DNA of 64,000 nucleotides from CAYNNQ01 sp964398785 (GCA_964398785.1 CAYNNQ010000005.1:1-64000); one strand, 5' to 3'. Shown: positions 17,621-25,794, numbered from the stretch's first letter. A program made the numbers and translations. Notes: generated from the letters alone by a model not told the origin.

Positions 17621-18618
17621 CGCCCGAAATACTGCGCGCGGAAAAGATAGACAAGTATTTCCCTTTCTCCCAAGGTGCGGGAAAAAAAAGAGCCCACATG
17701 CAGGCAGTGCGGGAAGTGGACTTAAAAGTCCGGACCGGAGAAACTTTGGGACTCGTGGGGGAATCAGGATGCGGAAAATCCACTCTGGGCAAAATACTCG
17801 TCGGTCTGGAAACAGCTTCCGGGGGCAGACTATACTACAAAGGGGACAGCATAGGGGGTGTATCCCCCAGAAAAAATTTTCCCCGGCAAAAAATCCAGAT
17901 GATCTTTCAGGATCCTTTTTCTTCCCTCAATCCCAGACAGAAGATTAAAAATATTATAGCTGAGGGGCTACGCATAAAACAAAAAAAAGAAAAAACCAAA
18001 GTAGGGATTGGCCAAGAGCTTGAACGGGTAATGAACAAAACAGGCCTATTGCCCGAGCATGGCCAGCGCTATCCGCACGAATTCAGCGGTGGACAGCGCC
18101 AGAGAGTGGCCATTGCCCGTGCTCTGGCCGTCGCCCCGGAGGTCCTTGTCTGTGATGAACCCGTGTCGGCACTAGATGTCTCTATTCAAGCACAAATCAT
18201 AAATCTTTTACACAAAATGCAAAAAGAAATGGGTCTGGGTATGCTTTTCATTTCTCACGACCTTTCCATTATAAGCCAAATCAGCCACTCTGTTGCGGTC
18301 ATGTACATGGGGGAAATACTTGAGTCCGGGCCCTGGGAAAAAATCTACAATTTCCCTGCCCACCCTTACACTAAAGCCCTTTTGAGCGCTGTCCCCGTAG
18401 CCGACCCGCGGATAAACAGACGGCGCATATTGCTCAAGGGCGAACCGCCGAGTCCCATGGACCCGCCAAAGGGCTGTCTTTTCCACAGCAGATGTCCGCG
18501 ATGCATGCCCAAATGCAAAGAAAAACGTCCACAGTGGTCCGAAATACACCCAGGACAATACATTCGCTGTCTACTGTACAGCCAAGGCTCTTTCCAACCA
18601 CAAAACAATACACCTTGA
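17593..18618 (+). CDS. Oligopeptide/dipeptide ABC transporter ATPase (DppF/OppF-like)
   Basis: 341 residues. Walker A GESGCGKS, Q-loop MIFQDPFSSLNPRQK, signature FSGGQRQRVAIARA and Walker B VLVCDEPVSALDV. The C-terminal oligopeptide domain (HPYTKALLSAVP, GCLFHSRCPRCMPKC) is full length. It would form the heterodimeric motor with the preceding ATPase. The start has the strong leader AAGGAGGG and overlaps the partner gene by 28 bp, showing translational coupling. The U32-family gene begins 8 bp downstream. Confidence 0.92.
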   Translation: MLALQKKPMTPEILRAEKIDKYFPFSQGAGKKRAHMQAVREVDLKVRTGETLGLVGESGCGKSTLGKILVGLETASGGRLYYKGDSIGGVSPRKNFPRQKIQMIFQDPFSSLNPRQKIKNIIAEGLRIKQKKEKTKVGIGQELERVMNKTGLLPEHGQRYPHEFSGGQRQRVAIARALAVAPEVLVCDEPVSALDVSIQAQIINLLHKMQKEMGLGMLFISHDLSIISQISHSVAVMYMGEILESGPWEKIYNFPAHPYTKALLSAVPVADPRINRRRILLKGEPPSPMDPPKGCLFHSRCPRCMPKCKEKRPQWSEIHPGQYIRCLLYSQGSFQPQNNTP

Positions 18619-18626
18619 ATGACAAT

Positions 18627-20597
18627 ATGCACGACCCAAATAATAACAGCAAAGAAAACACCCCGGATATACTGGCACCTGCCGGAGACACCGACTCCTT
18701 TTTGGCCGCTATCGCGGCTGGGGCAGATGCGGTTTACTGCGGTCTAAAACACTTTTCTGCACGCATGGAGGCCCGCAACTTTTCTTTGGGCGAACTGGCT
18801 TCATTATCCGAATTTGCACGAGAGAAGGGCAAAAAGACCTTAATCGCCCTGAATACCCTTATAAAACCCGGAGAAGAAGTGCATGCGGCCAAACTTATTG
18901 CCCGTCTGGAGCAGGATGTGCACCCGGAGGCAATAATTGCTTCCGATCCGGCCATGTCCAGACTTGCCCGGGAGGTCGGTTTCTCCGGAGAAATGCATCT
19001 GTCCACGCTTGGGACCGCGAGCACCGCCTGGGAACTCGATGCTGCCAAAAAGGCGAATTTTACTCGAATAGTACTGCCCAGGGAACTCACAATAGATGAA
19101 ATAAAGGAAATTGATCGAAAGAGCCCGGTGGATTTGGAACTATTCGTTCACGGGGCCCTTTGTTATGGGATTTCGGGGAGATGTTACTGGAGCAGCCTCC
19201 TGGGAGGGAAAAGCGGATTGCGAGGTAGATGTGTGCAGCCTTGCAGGCGGGAGTACACATATAAAGGGCATAAAGGACAATATTTTTCCTGCAAGGACTT
19301 GAGTCTGGATGTTTTGACCAAACTCTTGTTACAAACGAACAATATCCGGGCATTAAAAATAGAAGGACGCAAAAAAGGTCCTCATTATGTATACCACACC
19401 GTATATGCCTACCGCCTTTTGCGGGACAGGGGCAATGACCCCAAAGCCAAAAAAGATGCCTCCAGTCTTTTGAACAAGGCTCTGGGACGGCCTGGTACCC
19501 ATTATTATTTTCTCCCCCATCGCCCCTTCAACCCTACAGATCCCGGCGAAGAAAGAACATCCGGGCTTTTTGTGGGAGTCGCCCGCCAAAAGGGTAAAAA
19601 CTGTATACTCACTCCGCGAGTAAACCTTATACAAAACGATTTGCTCCGGATTGGATCCGAAGGGGAAAGTAACCACGCTACCTTGGGGATAAAGAAAAAT
19701 GTTCCGGCAAAAGGCAGATTCAACCTCCCTAAATCTCCGGGGGAAAACAAGCCCGTTTACCTCATAGATCGCCAGGAACCGGAGTTGGTTCAAGAAATAA
19801 ACAAATTAAAAAACGAAATGCCCCGCAGAAAAAATCCCAGCGGCGCAACCGGGGTCTCCCTGGAAAGAATTAATCCAGCGCGGCCTTTTGCAAATCCGAT
19901 AGATTTACACATCTACAGATGCAAGCCCGGCAATCCCTCTGCCCGACCACCGCAAGCCTTCTGGGCGGATATTCCCCGGATCATCCGGGAAAATCTACAA
20001 AACAAGGGTAAGGGGCAATGGATATGGCTTCCCCCAAATATCTGGCCGCAGGAAGAATCCACTTGGATCGAGGCCCTGGCTTCCTTGAAAAGCTGCCCCG
20101 AACTGCGCATAGTCCTGGGCTCTTTGTGGCAAACAAGCCTTTTACCTCCCTCAATCAAGGCCGATATATGGGCCGGGCCTTTCTGCAATCTGGCCAACGC
20201 CCGGTCAGTATCGGTTGCCGCGGAGCTTGGATGCCACGGGGCTTTTCCTTCCGTGGAACTGGGAGGAAAAGACCTATACGCCTTGGGAGAAGAGTCCCCG
20301 TTACCGCTGGGCATCGTCCTGCGGGGCCTGTGGCCGGCCTGCATCTCCCGCATCCCGGCCAGCGGCATCCGCCCGGCAACTCCCGTAGAGAGCCCCAAGG
20401 GGGAAATCTTCTGGAGTATGCGCTATGGCGGGAACCATTGGATTTTTCCCAATTGGCATCTGGATTTGACCCCCAAGAGGGAGGAATTGCAAGAGGCCGG
20501 ATTTTCCGTTTTCGCCCACATCCAGGAAAGCGTTCCCCGCAAAATCAACCTGAAAGACCGGCCGGGGCTCTGGAATTTTGAACATGGATTGTTATAG
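18627..20597 (+). CDS. Peptidase U32 family protein
   Basis: 656 residues from the ATG at 18627. The N-terminal half has the U32 hallmarks: DILAPAGDTDSFLAAIAAGADAVYCG, conserved LFVHGALCYGISGRCYWSS and RGRCVQPCRREY with its cysteine cluster, then ALKIEGRKKGPHYV. Members act on RNA rather than peptides in the best-studied cases (RlhA, TrhP; 5-hydroxycytidine or 5-hydroxyuridine formation), so the peptidase name may mislead. About 250 residues after the core form an extended C-terminal region. It follows two oligopeptide ATPase genes with an 8-bp gap, probably in one transcript. Exact substrate unknown. Confidence 0.85.
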   Translation: MHDPNNNSKENTPDILAPAGDTDSFLAAIAAGADAVYCGLKHFSARMEARNFSLGELASLSEFAREKGKKTLIALNTLIKPGEEVHAAKLIARLEQDVHPEAIIASDPAMSRLAREVGFSGEMHLSTLGTASTAWELDAAKKANFTRIVLPRELTIDEIKEIDRKSPVDLELFVHGALCYGISGRCYWSSLLGGKSGLRGRCVQPCRREYTYKGHKGQYFSCKDLSLDVLTKLLLQTNNIRALKIEGRKKGPHYVYHTVYAYRLLRDRGNDPKAKKDASSLLNKALGRPGTHYYFLPHRPFNPTDPGEERTSGLFVGVARQKGKNCILTPRVNLIQNDLLRIGSEGESNHATLGIKKNVPAKGRFNLPKSPGENKPVYLIDRQEPELVQEINKLKNEMPRRKNPSGATGVSLERINPARPFANPIDLHIYRCKPGNPSARPPQAFWADIPRIIRENLQNKGKGQWIWLPPNIWPQEESTWIEALASLKSCPELRIVLGSLWQTSLLPPSIKADIWAGPFCNLANARSVSVAAELGCHGAFPSVELGGKDLYALGEESPLPLGIVLRGLWPACISRIPASGIRPATPVESPKGEIFWSMRYGGNHWIFPNWHLDLTPKREELQEAGFSVFAHIQESVPRKINLKDRPGLWNFEHGLL

Positions 20598-20647
20598 TCC
20601 CCAAAAATGGCATCTATTTTGAATACATTTTTTGGACAGGAGATAAT

Positions 20648-21316
20648 ATGTTCAAAAAATTGATGGCCATAATCGGGTTGTTTTTGATTATTCCCGCTTG
20701 CGGACCTCTGGAATCGCGCTTTGAGCAAAGGGTTGAGCCACATCTGGACCATGTAGACATTTACCACCCTCCGCCAGTGGAATTTTCAGAAAGACCTGTG
20801 TACGTCCAGCCCCAAAATCCTGCCCCCGCCCAACTGAGCGCTGTAGTTTTCCCTTTCTGGATAAACCAGGAAGTACAGCGCAAAAGGAATATTGGGCGCA
20901 GTGCAGGAGAAATATTTTGGCATACTTGGCTTAACAAGGAAGTGTTCTCCCGGCTGGTATACAAGTCCGGCATAGGTTGGCCCGGACGAAGTGAGGCCCG
21001 GGAGATAGCCCGGAAAGAAGGTACGCAACTGTATATATTGGGCCAGATAACCAATTATATGCGCGGTGGGTCCCAGGGTAGCAGCAACATAAGCATCAAA
21101 TTGAACATTTACTCCACCAAAAACGACTCTCTAGTCTGGTCCATGCAACAATCCGCTCGAATGGATCCCCGCCCGGACATGGATTTCGTTTTGGTAAAAA
21201 GAAAAAACTGGATGCCCGATTCGCCTACCTACGTATTAGTCAAATCTTTGTCTTCCAGTCTGGCAGCACCGGTGTACAGATGGACTCATCCCCTGCCCCC
21301 CAGCAAAAGGGAATAA
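20648..21316 (+). CDS. Putative lipoprotein, unknown function
   Basis: 222 residues. The signal region MFKKLMAIIGLFLIIPAC ends in a lipobox with Cys18, and AGGAG precedes the ATG. The mature protein begins with a proline-rich stretch, then a globular region (SAVVFPFWINQEVQRKRNIG, GTQLYILGQITNYMRGG, NISIKLNIYSTKNDSLVWS) whose alternating strands vaguely recall periplasmic CsgG/TolB-N-like folds. I cannot assign a family. It is likely anchored in the outer or inner membrane facing the periplasm. It stands alone after the U32 gene. Confidence 0.75.
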   Translation: MFKKLMAIIGLFLIIPACGPLESRFEQRVEPHLDHVDIYHPPPVEFSERPVYVQPQNPAPAQLSAVVFPFWINQEVQRKRNIGRSAGEIFWHTWLNKEVFSRLVYKSGIGWPGRSEAREIARKEGTQLYILGQITNYMRGGSQGSSNISIKLNIYSTKNDSLVWSMQQSARMDPRPDMDFVLVKRKNWMPDSPTYVLVKSLSSSLAAPVYRWTHPLPPSKRE

Positions 21317-21364
21317 AAACTGGCCCCATGTAAAAAATCAAGGGGACCTTGGACACCTTATCTC

Positions 21365-21450
21365 CCCCTGCCTCCGCAGAGCTTGCCCCCTGCGGAGGCA
21401 GGGGACAAGCTCTGAAGAAAGGGGCCTTACGGCGCGGAGGATAAAAAGCT
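21365..21450. repeat. Family-C palindromic repeat, copy 1
   Basis: A GC-rich inverted repeat with two mutually exclusive hairpins: 21365-21379 pairs perfectly with 21390-21404, or 21377-21393 pairs with 21398-21114-equivalent arm 21398-21414 (one mismatch, loop GGAG). The 3' tail GGCCTTACGGCGC is shared with the copy at 50055. It lies between the convergent ends of the lipoprotein gene and the DVU0298-family gene, where a terminator would be useful, though no run of T follows directly. Confidence 0.7.
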
Positions 21451-21495
21451 GGATTTTCGTCAGGACAGGGGAAGGACAAGCAGTCCCCAAAATGG

Positions 21496-22209
21496 CTATC
21501 CTGGGGCAAGTGAGATCCCTTTGCCGAAAGATACAGAAGCAACACTGGTTTTTACCAATTGCTCATCCCAATAAAAAAGGATCTCCCGGCTGTCAGCAGA
21601 CAACTTATCCTTTGTCTCCTTGTCCACACGTAGTCCCAAATGGTTTAACGCCATGACCGCCGCGGACAAAATATACGCATCAGTTTCGTTTGCCGCGGCC
21701 CAGAGTATCCTTGTGCCCGCTTTAGCGGTCATTTCCGGGCGCACCTGTGCAAGCCGGGCCGTACCCCAGAAGGCCCCGCTCCGAAGCGGGGCGTATTCCA
21801 GGTAATTATCTTTACCCCCGGAGTCCTGCAGAAAAGAAAAAAGGATAGAATGATATTCACGGGCCAGGTTCTCCTCCCAGGCCATTAACTCGCCCATACT
21901 CTCCGGGACTCCCCAGCCTATTCCTCCAGATTCGTCGTTTAACATCCACATAAAACGGCGCATGAGCACCCTCCCCCGCTCCATACCCATCCGGGCGCAA
22001 ATCAAGGAACCGACTCTCCCGAACAGACTAACCGCATGCCATTTCACCTGCGGGGAAGGATTCAAGAGGGCAGTAAACAAAGGATTGACCAGCCGGAGGG
22101 GACTATTATTTTCCAGTTCGGACCATGCATCATCGGGCTCCTTGGCCTCCAGCACGGCTAGCACCTTTGTTTTCAGTTTCCGACCGGGGATACGGGTAGT
22201 CTCCGGCAT
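21496..22209 (-). CDS. DVU0298-family protein (HEAT-repeat-like)
   Basis: 237 residues, all-helical by eye with HEAT-like repeats (LVNPLFTALLNPSPQVKWHAV; RVLMRRFMWMLNDESGGIGWG). The segment GIGWGVPESMGELMA and YAPLRSGAFWGTARLAQ match what I know as the DVU0298 family of Desulfovibrio and relatives. No catalytic motif is visible. It starts 12 bp after the flavoprotein gene on the same strand, so it is probably the last gene of that transcript. Function unknown; useful as a taxonomic marker. Confidence 0.8.
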   Translation of the reverse strand: MPETTRIPGRKLKTKVLAVLEAKEPDDAWSELENNSPLRLVNPLFTALLNPSPQVKWHAVSLFGRVGSLICARMGMERGRVLMRRFMWMLNDESGGIGWGVPESMGELMAWEENLAREYHSILFSFLQDSGGKDNYLEYAPLRSGAFWGTARLAQVRPEMTAKAGTRILWAAANETDAYILSAAVMALNHLGLRVDKETKDKLSADSREILFYWDEQLVKTSVASVSFGKGISLAPG

Positions 22210-22221
22210 AAAAGCTCCTGC

Positions 22222-23430
22222 TTACCCTTTGGGGCTCTTGCTACCCGTTACAGCCTCGGCCATGTTGCGGCCCAATTCCTTGCAGGCGGCAAGATCCTCG
22301 TGCCGGGGGACATTTTTCACCCGCACGGGCTCTGCTGGCGTCTCCAATTTGGCTTCTTCCAAGACTTTTTGTATTTCCCTGGGGGCCTCTCCACTCCATC
22401 CGAAAGATCCAAAAGCCGCACCTATCCTATTCTGGGGACGCAGGCCCTTCATGTAGGTCAAAAACTCGGCCATAAGCGGCAACATCCCATTATTGTGCGT
22501 GGCCGAACCACAGATTAGAGCCTTGGCGTCAGAGAACTCGCCCATGACATCACTGTGATGAAAGGTTTTCAGGGACATGAGCTTGTATTCCATACCCGAT
22601 TCAAGAAGCCCCTCTCCGACTGCCTTGGCCATCTTTTCCGTACTCTCCCACATAGTATCGTAGACGATAACCGCCTTGTTTTTGGTCTCCTGACGGCTGA
22701 ACTCGTCATAAGCCTGGATTATCTCCGAAACGTAAGAACGCCAAATAAACCCGTGATCCGGGGCGATCATATCGATCTCCATGCCGGATTCCCGGACCTT
22801 GGCCAAAACCTTTTGCACTAATTGGGAATAAGGCAGGATTATGTTCGTATAATAGTGCCGGGCCTCAGCAAAAAGCCTGCTTTTGTCCGCCTCGTCATCA
22901 AATCTGTGGGAACTGGCTATGTTCTGCCCAAATGCGTCATTGGATATGAGCAGTTTATCCTCAGGGATATAGGAGAACATGCTGTCCGGCCAATGCAACA
23001 TGCGGGTTTCCATGAACTGGACACGTTTTTTCCCTAAACTGATCTCTTCACCGCTCTTAACCTCTTCATAGGGCCAATCCTCCCTATGGAAATGTTCCAC
23101 AAGGGCCTTTTTCCCCATGGGAGAGCAATAAATTTTTTCCGGATTTATCCTTTCGTACATAAAAGGAAGCGCCCCGGAATGGTCCGGTTCCACATGGTTG
23201 ACCACAATATAGTCTATATCTTCCAGTTTCACCAGACTGCGCACCTGATGATACAGATCCCATTTGAACTTTTCCGGCACCGTGTCAAAAAGAGTGATCT
23301 TGTCCTCGAGGACCAGGTAGGCATTGTACGTAGTCCCCAATCTGGCCAGGGAATAGCCGTGGAAACTGCGGATATTCCAATCCACTGTCCCCACCCAGTA
23401 AACATTGTTCTTGATCTCCTGAACCGCCAT
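22222..23430 (-). CDS. A-type flavodiiron protein, rubredoxin:oxygen oxidoreductase
   Basis: 402 residues from the ATG at 23430 (AAGGAAG upstream). The N-terminal metallo-beta-lactamase-like domain keeps the diiron ligands in NHVEPDHSGALP, with further histidines in MLHWPDSM and APDHGFIWR. The flavodoxin domain (IVYDTMWESTEKMAKAVGE, SFGWSGEAPREI) binds FMN. It reduces O2 to water, or NO to N2O, with electrons from rubredoxin, whose genes lie directly upstream. A longer reading frame to 23487 only runs into a family-B repeat. A terminator separates it from the rubredoxin gene, so it probably has its own promoter within 23431-23660. Confidence 0.95.
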   Translation of the reverse strand: MAVQEIKNNVYWVGTVDWNIRSFHGYSLARLGTTYNAYLVLEDKITLFDTVPEKFKWDLYHQVRSLVKLEDIDYIVVNHVEPDHSGALPFMYERINPEKIYCSPMGKKALVEHFHREDWPYEEVKSGEEISLGKKRVQFMETRMLHWPDSMFSYIPEDKLLISNDAFGQNIASSHRFDDEADKSRLFAEARHYYTNIILPYSQLVQKVLAKVRESGMEIDMIAPDHGFIWRSYVSEIIQAYDEFSRQETKNKAVIVYDTMWESTEKMAKAVGEGLLESGMEYKLMSLKTFHHSDVMGEFSDAKALICGSATHNNGMLPLMAEFLTYMKGLRPQNRIGAAFGSFGWSGEAPREIQKVLEEAKLETPAEPVRVKNVPRHEDLAACKELGRNMAEAVTGSKSPKG

Positions 23431-23486
23431 TTGTACTTCCTTGTTTATATTTTTTTCTCCATGATTGCCCGAGGAGTGTTGGTTCA

Positions 23487-23633
23487 ATTTCCATCCGGAA
23501 ATGGCCCTTTTCCAGTTTAGCTGCGAGGATTTTCGTACTTATTCGCCTAATTTTTTCATTAGAAAAATCTCATTTTCGAGCCTAAGACCTGATATTTTTG
23601 AGTCCGTGTTTTTTTGAATTTCCGGATAAGAAC
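23487..23633. repeat. Family-B repeat, copy between fprA and rubredoxin
   Basis: 147 bp beginning TTTCCATCCGGAAATGG and ending TTTCCGGATAAGAAC, the two typical ends. The interior is more diverged than in the copies at 42656 and 45463, and no clear target duplication remains. It occupies the leader region of the flavodiiron gene. Confidence 0.75.
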
Positions 23634-23656
23634 TAGAAAATTTCCGGCCCCGTACG

Positions 23657-23690
23657 CAAAAACCCCTCCAGGTAAACAAGCCCGGAGGGG
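23657..23690 (-). terminator. Rho-independent terminator of rubredoxin gene
   Basis: On the minus strand a 10-bp stem (arms 23690-23681 and 23672-23663, one G-T pair) with an 8-nt loop is followed by TTTTT. It begins six bases past the rubredoxin stop codon. Confidence 0.8.
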
Positions 23691-23696
23691 GAATAG

Positions 23697-23858
23697 CTAG
23701 GCCTCCTTGCTGAACTGCTCCTTTCCGGCTCCGCATATGGGACAGACCCAGTCCTCAGGAAGATTCTCAAAACTTGTTCCCGCCGGCACATCGCCTTCCG
23801 GATCCCCTTCAGCCGGATCATAAAGATAACCACATACTGAGCAAACCCATCTTTCCAT
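23697..23858 (-). CDS. rub: Rubredoxin
   Basis: A 53-residue protein with the classic MERWVCSVCGYLYDP start, GDPEGDVPAGTSFENLPEDW middle and WVCPICGAGKEQF end. Both CxxCG iron-binding pairs are intact. It is a one-iron electron carrier in the cytoplasm and the natural donor to the flavodiiron oxygen reductase encoded next. GGAGAA precedes the ATG. A terminator follows at once. It is the shortest member of the oxygen-defence cluster and is easily missed by length cut-offs. Confidence 0.97.
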   Translation of the reverse strand: MERWVCSVCGYLYDPAEGDPEGDVPAGTSFENLPEDWVCPICGAGKEQFSKEA

Positions 23859-23925
23859 TACCAGTTCTCCTTTATTTTTTGGTTCAATCCGGATAACACC
23901 CGTTATATCGCGAATCCTGCCGACT

Positions 23926-23983
23926 CCCCGGATATCCGGGGGACAGGTTGGGCGAAGCGGTTGCCCCTAAACCTGTCCCCCGG
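23926..23983. other. Nested palindrome and 14-bp hairpin between the two rubredoxin genes
   Basis: A perfect 14-bp inverted repeat (23936-23949 with 23970-23983) encloses an inner GGGC/GCCC stem. Overlapping its left arm is a separate 16-bp perfect palindrome, CCCCGGATATCCGGGG at 23926-23941. The two structures cannot form together. No T-run follows on either strand. It could be an mRNA processing or attenuation element separating the rubredoxin-2 transcript from rubredoxin. Confidence 0.55.
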
Positions 23984-24032
23984 AAATACTATGGCCGCAC
24001 ACAGTACTCAGTCGTCTTCGCGGCCCCCGGGC

Positions 24033-24230
24033 CTATTGCACCGCATCCGGACCGCCCAGAGGCCGGAAAGCCTTTTTGCTGGCACCGCATACCGGACACA
24101 GCCATGAATCAAAAATGTCCTCAAAACGGGTACCCTTGGCTATCTTCCCCCTGCGATCCCCGCGATCCGGATCATATATATAGCCACAGTTTACAGTCTG
24201 ACATTGCCACATCTCTTCTGGATTGGCCAT
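24033..24230 (-). CDS. Rubredoxin-like protein with CX4C site (rubredoxin-2 type)
   Basis: 65 residues. The first iron pair is CQTVNCGYIYDP, with four residues between the cysteines instead of two. The second pair is the normal CPVCGAS. This matches the Rd2/Rdl type known from Desulfovibrio, in which the insertion distorts the iron site. ATG at 24230 with TAGGAG upstream; a GTG one codon earlier is less likely. It starts 9 bp after desulfoferrodoxin on the same strand, so electron transfer to that protein or to rubrerythrin is plausible. Confidence 0.92.
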   Translation of the reverse strand: MANPEEMWQCQTVNCGYIYDPDRGDRRGKIAKGTRFEDIFDSWLCPVCGASKKAFRPLGGPDAVQ

Positions 24231-24239
24231 CACCTGCTC

Positions 24240-24620
24240 CTATTTGCTCGCCTTCCAAAGGCCATGGATATTACAGTACTCCCGAGCGGATATTTTGTCC
24301 GCCTGGATGCAGAATTCGGCTTCCGGGGTCTGACCAGGGGACAAAAACTGCCTATAGGCTATACCGTCAGCTATCAACTCGATCCATTCAATAAAGTGCT
24401 TTTCCTCCATGGGGTGGGCGACCTCCCCCACCATTACCTTATAACCATCCGCTGTTTTCTCGATAATCGGGACATGCTTTTCCTTGGAAGCATCCACGGT
24501 TCCTTCCTCCATTAGAACCATGGCCTGTCCGCAACACACAAGTTCTCCGGCCCCGGAATGCAGGACCTCTACAATGTTTCCACAAATTTCACACTTGTAA
24601 ATCTCCAACTGTTTGGTCAT
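24240..24620 (-). CDS. dfx: Desulfoferrodoxin (superoxide reductase, 2Fe type)
   Basis: 126 residues, the standard length. Center I ligands are Cys10, Cys13, Cys29 and Cys30. Center II ligands are His49 (EKHVP), His69, His75, Cys116 and His119 (EYCNIHGLW). Lys48 next to His49 and the preceding glutamate are the conserved catalytic-loop residues. It reduces superoxide to hydrogen peroxide without making oxygen, taking electrons from rubredoxin. The peroxide would be handled by rubrerythrin encoded 16 bp upstream. I place the start at the ATG at 24620; an extension upstream overlaps rubrerythrin. Confidence 0.96.
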   Translation of the reverse strand: MTKQLEIYKCEICGNIVEVLHSGAGELVCCGQAMVLMEEGTVDASKEKHVPIIEKTADGYKVMVGEVAHPMEEKHFIEWIELIADGIAYRQFLSPGQTPEAEFCIQADKISAREYCNIHGLWKASK

Positions 24621-24636
24621 ATTGGACCCCCTTTTT

Positions 24637-25212
24637 TTACCAGTTTTCAGCCAATATCTCGAAATATCCCTGCGGATGAGCGCATGCCGGACATTCTTCC
24701 GGTGGCTCGGAATCGGTGTGCAAATAGCCACAATTCAAGCAGCGCCAAACCACCTTTTCTTCCTTTTGAAAGACACGTCCCTTTTCAATGTTCTCCGCGA
24801 AATCCCTATAACGTTTCTCATGCTGTTTTTCGGCCACTGCTATGGATCTCAAGGCGGCGGCAATCCGGGGAAAACCCTCCTCCTCGGCAACTTTGGCGAA
24901 GCCAGGATACATATCTGTGTGCTCATAGTTCTCCCCCTCAGCCGACTCCTTGAGATTTTCCAGGGTACTTTCGATTTTGCCCGCCGGGAAAGAGGCCTGG
25001 ATCTCTGCCTCTCCCCCCTCTAGGAATTTAAAAATCCGCTTGGCATGTTCCTTTTCCTGGTCGGCAGTCTCTTCAAAAGCCTGGGATATCTGTACATAGC
25101 CCTCCTTTTTAGCCTGCTTGGCGAAAAAGGTATATCTGTTGCGGGCCTGCGATTCACCGGCAAAAGCGGTCAAAAGATTTTTTTCCGTTTTGCTTCCCTT
25201 TATTGACTGCAT
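24637..25212 (-). CDS. rbr: Rubrerythrin
   Basis: 191 residues. The ferritin-like four-helix domain shows the diiron ligands in LTAFAGESQARNRY, FEETADQEKEHAKR and IAVAEKQHEKRYRDF. The C-terminal rubredoxin-like domain has WRCLNCGYLHTD and ECPACAHPQGYF. It is an NADH- or rubredoxin-linked peroxidase in the cytoplasm. AAAGGAGGGAG precedes the ATG at 25212. It lies 109 bp after perR, and this gap contains no clear operator like the one before perR, so rbr may be read through from perR or have a separate promoter. Confidence 0.96.
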   Translation of the reverse strand: MQSIKGSKTEKNLLTAFAGESQARNRYTFFAKQAKKEGYVQISQAFEETADQEKEHAKRIFKFLEGGEAEIQASFPAGKIESTLENLKESAEGENYEHTDMYPGFAKVAEEEGFPRIAAALRSIAVAEKQHEKRYRDFAENIEKGRVFQKEEKVVWRCLNCGYLHTDSEPPEECPACAHPQGYFEILAENW

Positions 25213-25321
25213 TAACAACTCCCTCCTTTATTTTTGACATGTATAAACTTGCCTGAATTTGTCTGTTTAAAAAGATAAAGACTAAACTATCTAAGCATAC
25301 AGGCAAAAGACTAAAAGTACA

Positions 25322-25726
25322 TCAATTTGTCAAGGCACTCCCATTGTCCTGACACTGTGGACAGATCCCGTACAGTTGCATACTGTAGCCGGTAATCTGA
25401 AAATCTGTTCCTTTCTGCAACTCCTCCCAATCCGGGTCCATCCGGGAGTGTACATCCGCAATACATCCACAATAAACGCACCGGACATGAAGATGGGGAT
25501 GGGGATTACCGTCGAATCTTTTCTGGGCACTGTTTACGTCCAAAGTCTGAATCTCCCCGCAGTTCGAGAGAAGCTCCAGATTGCGGTATACAGTACCCAA
25601 ACTTATTCGGGGCAATCTTTCCCGGACCATCAAATACACCTCGTCTGCTGTGGGATGGGTATCCACCTTTCGCAGTTCTTCCAGAATAACCGCCCGCTGT
25701 TTCGTCATTCGCATCTGTTTACCCAT
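25322..25726 (-). CDS. perR: Fur-family peroxide regulator PerR
   Basis: 134 residues. A winged-helix DNA-binding half (TKQRAVILEELRKVDTHPTADEVY, RISLGTVYRNLELL) is followed by the metal-binding half with HPHLHVRCVYCGCIADV and the zinc pair CPQC near the end. The regulatory histidines and an aspartate (KRFDGNPHPH) fit PerR rather than Fur. It should repress peroxide-defence genes and release DNA when oxidised. A palindromic operator overlaps its own promoter, so it is probably self-regulated. The genes rbr, dfx and both rubredoxins follow on the same strand. Confidence 0.9.
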   Translation of the reverse strand: MGKQMRMTKQRAVILEELRKVDTHPTADEVYLMVRERLPRISLGTVYRNLELLSNCGEIQTLDVNSAQKRFDGNPHPHLHVRCVYCGCIADVHSRMDPDWEELQKGTDFQITGYSMQLYGICPQCQDNGSALTN

Positions 25727-25735
25727 ATATTTCCC

Positions 25736-25781
25736 TAAATGATAATGATTACTATTTACTTATTAGTTGCGAGAGTGTCAA
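25736..25781 (-). promoter_or_regulatory. perR promoter with PerR operator
   Basis: Read on the minus strand: -35 TTGACA (25781-25776), 17-bp spacer, -10 TAAATA (25758-25753). The 23-bp imperfect palindrome 25736-25758 covers the -10 box and the start-site region. 21 of its 23 bases, starting TAAATAGTAATCATTATC, recur at 28064-28086 in front of the DVU0772-family gene. Bound repressor would block polymerase, giving autoregulation. Confidence 0.8.
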
Positions 25782-25794
25782 GTTTCCCTCTGAA

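Noticed and set aside
23431..23487. N-terminal extension of the flavodiiron protein
   Set aside because: The added residues come largely from a family-B repeat end and the internal ATG at 23430 has a good leader and matches the family start.
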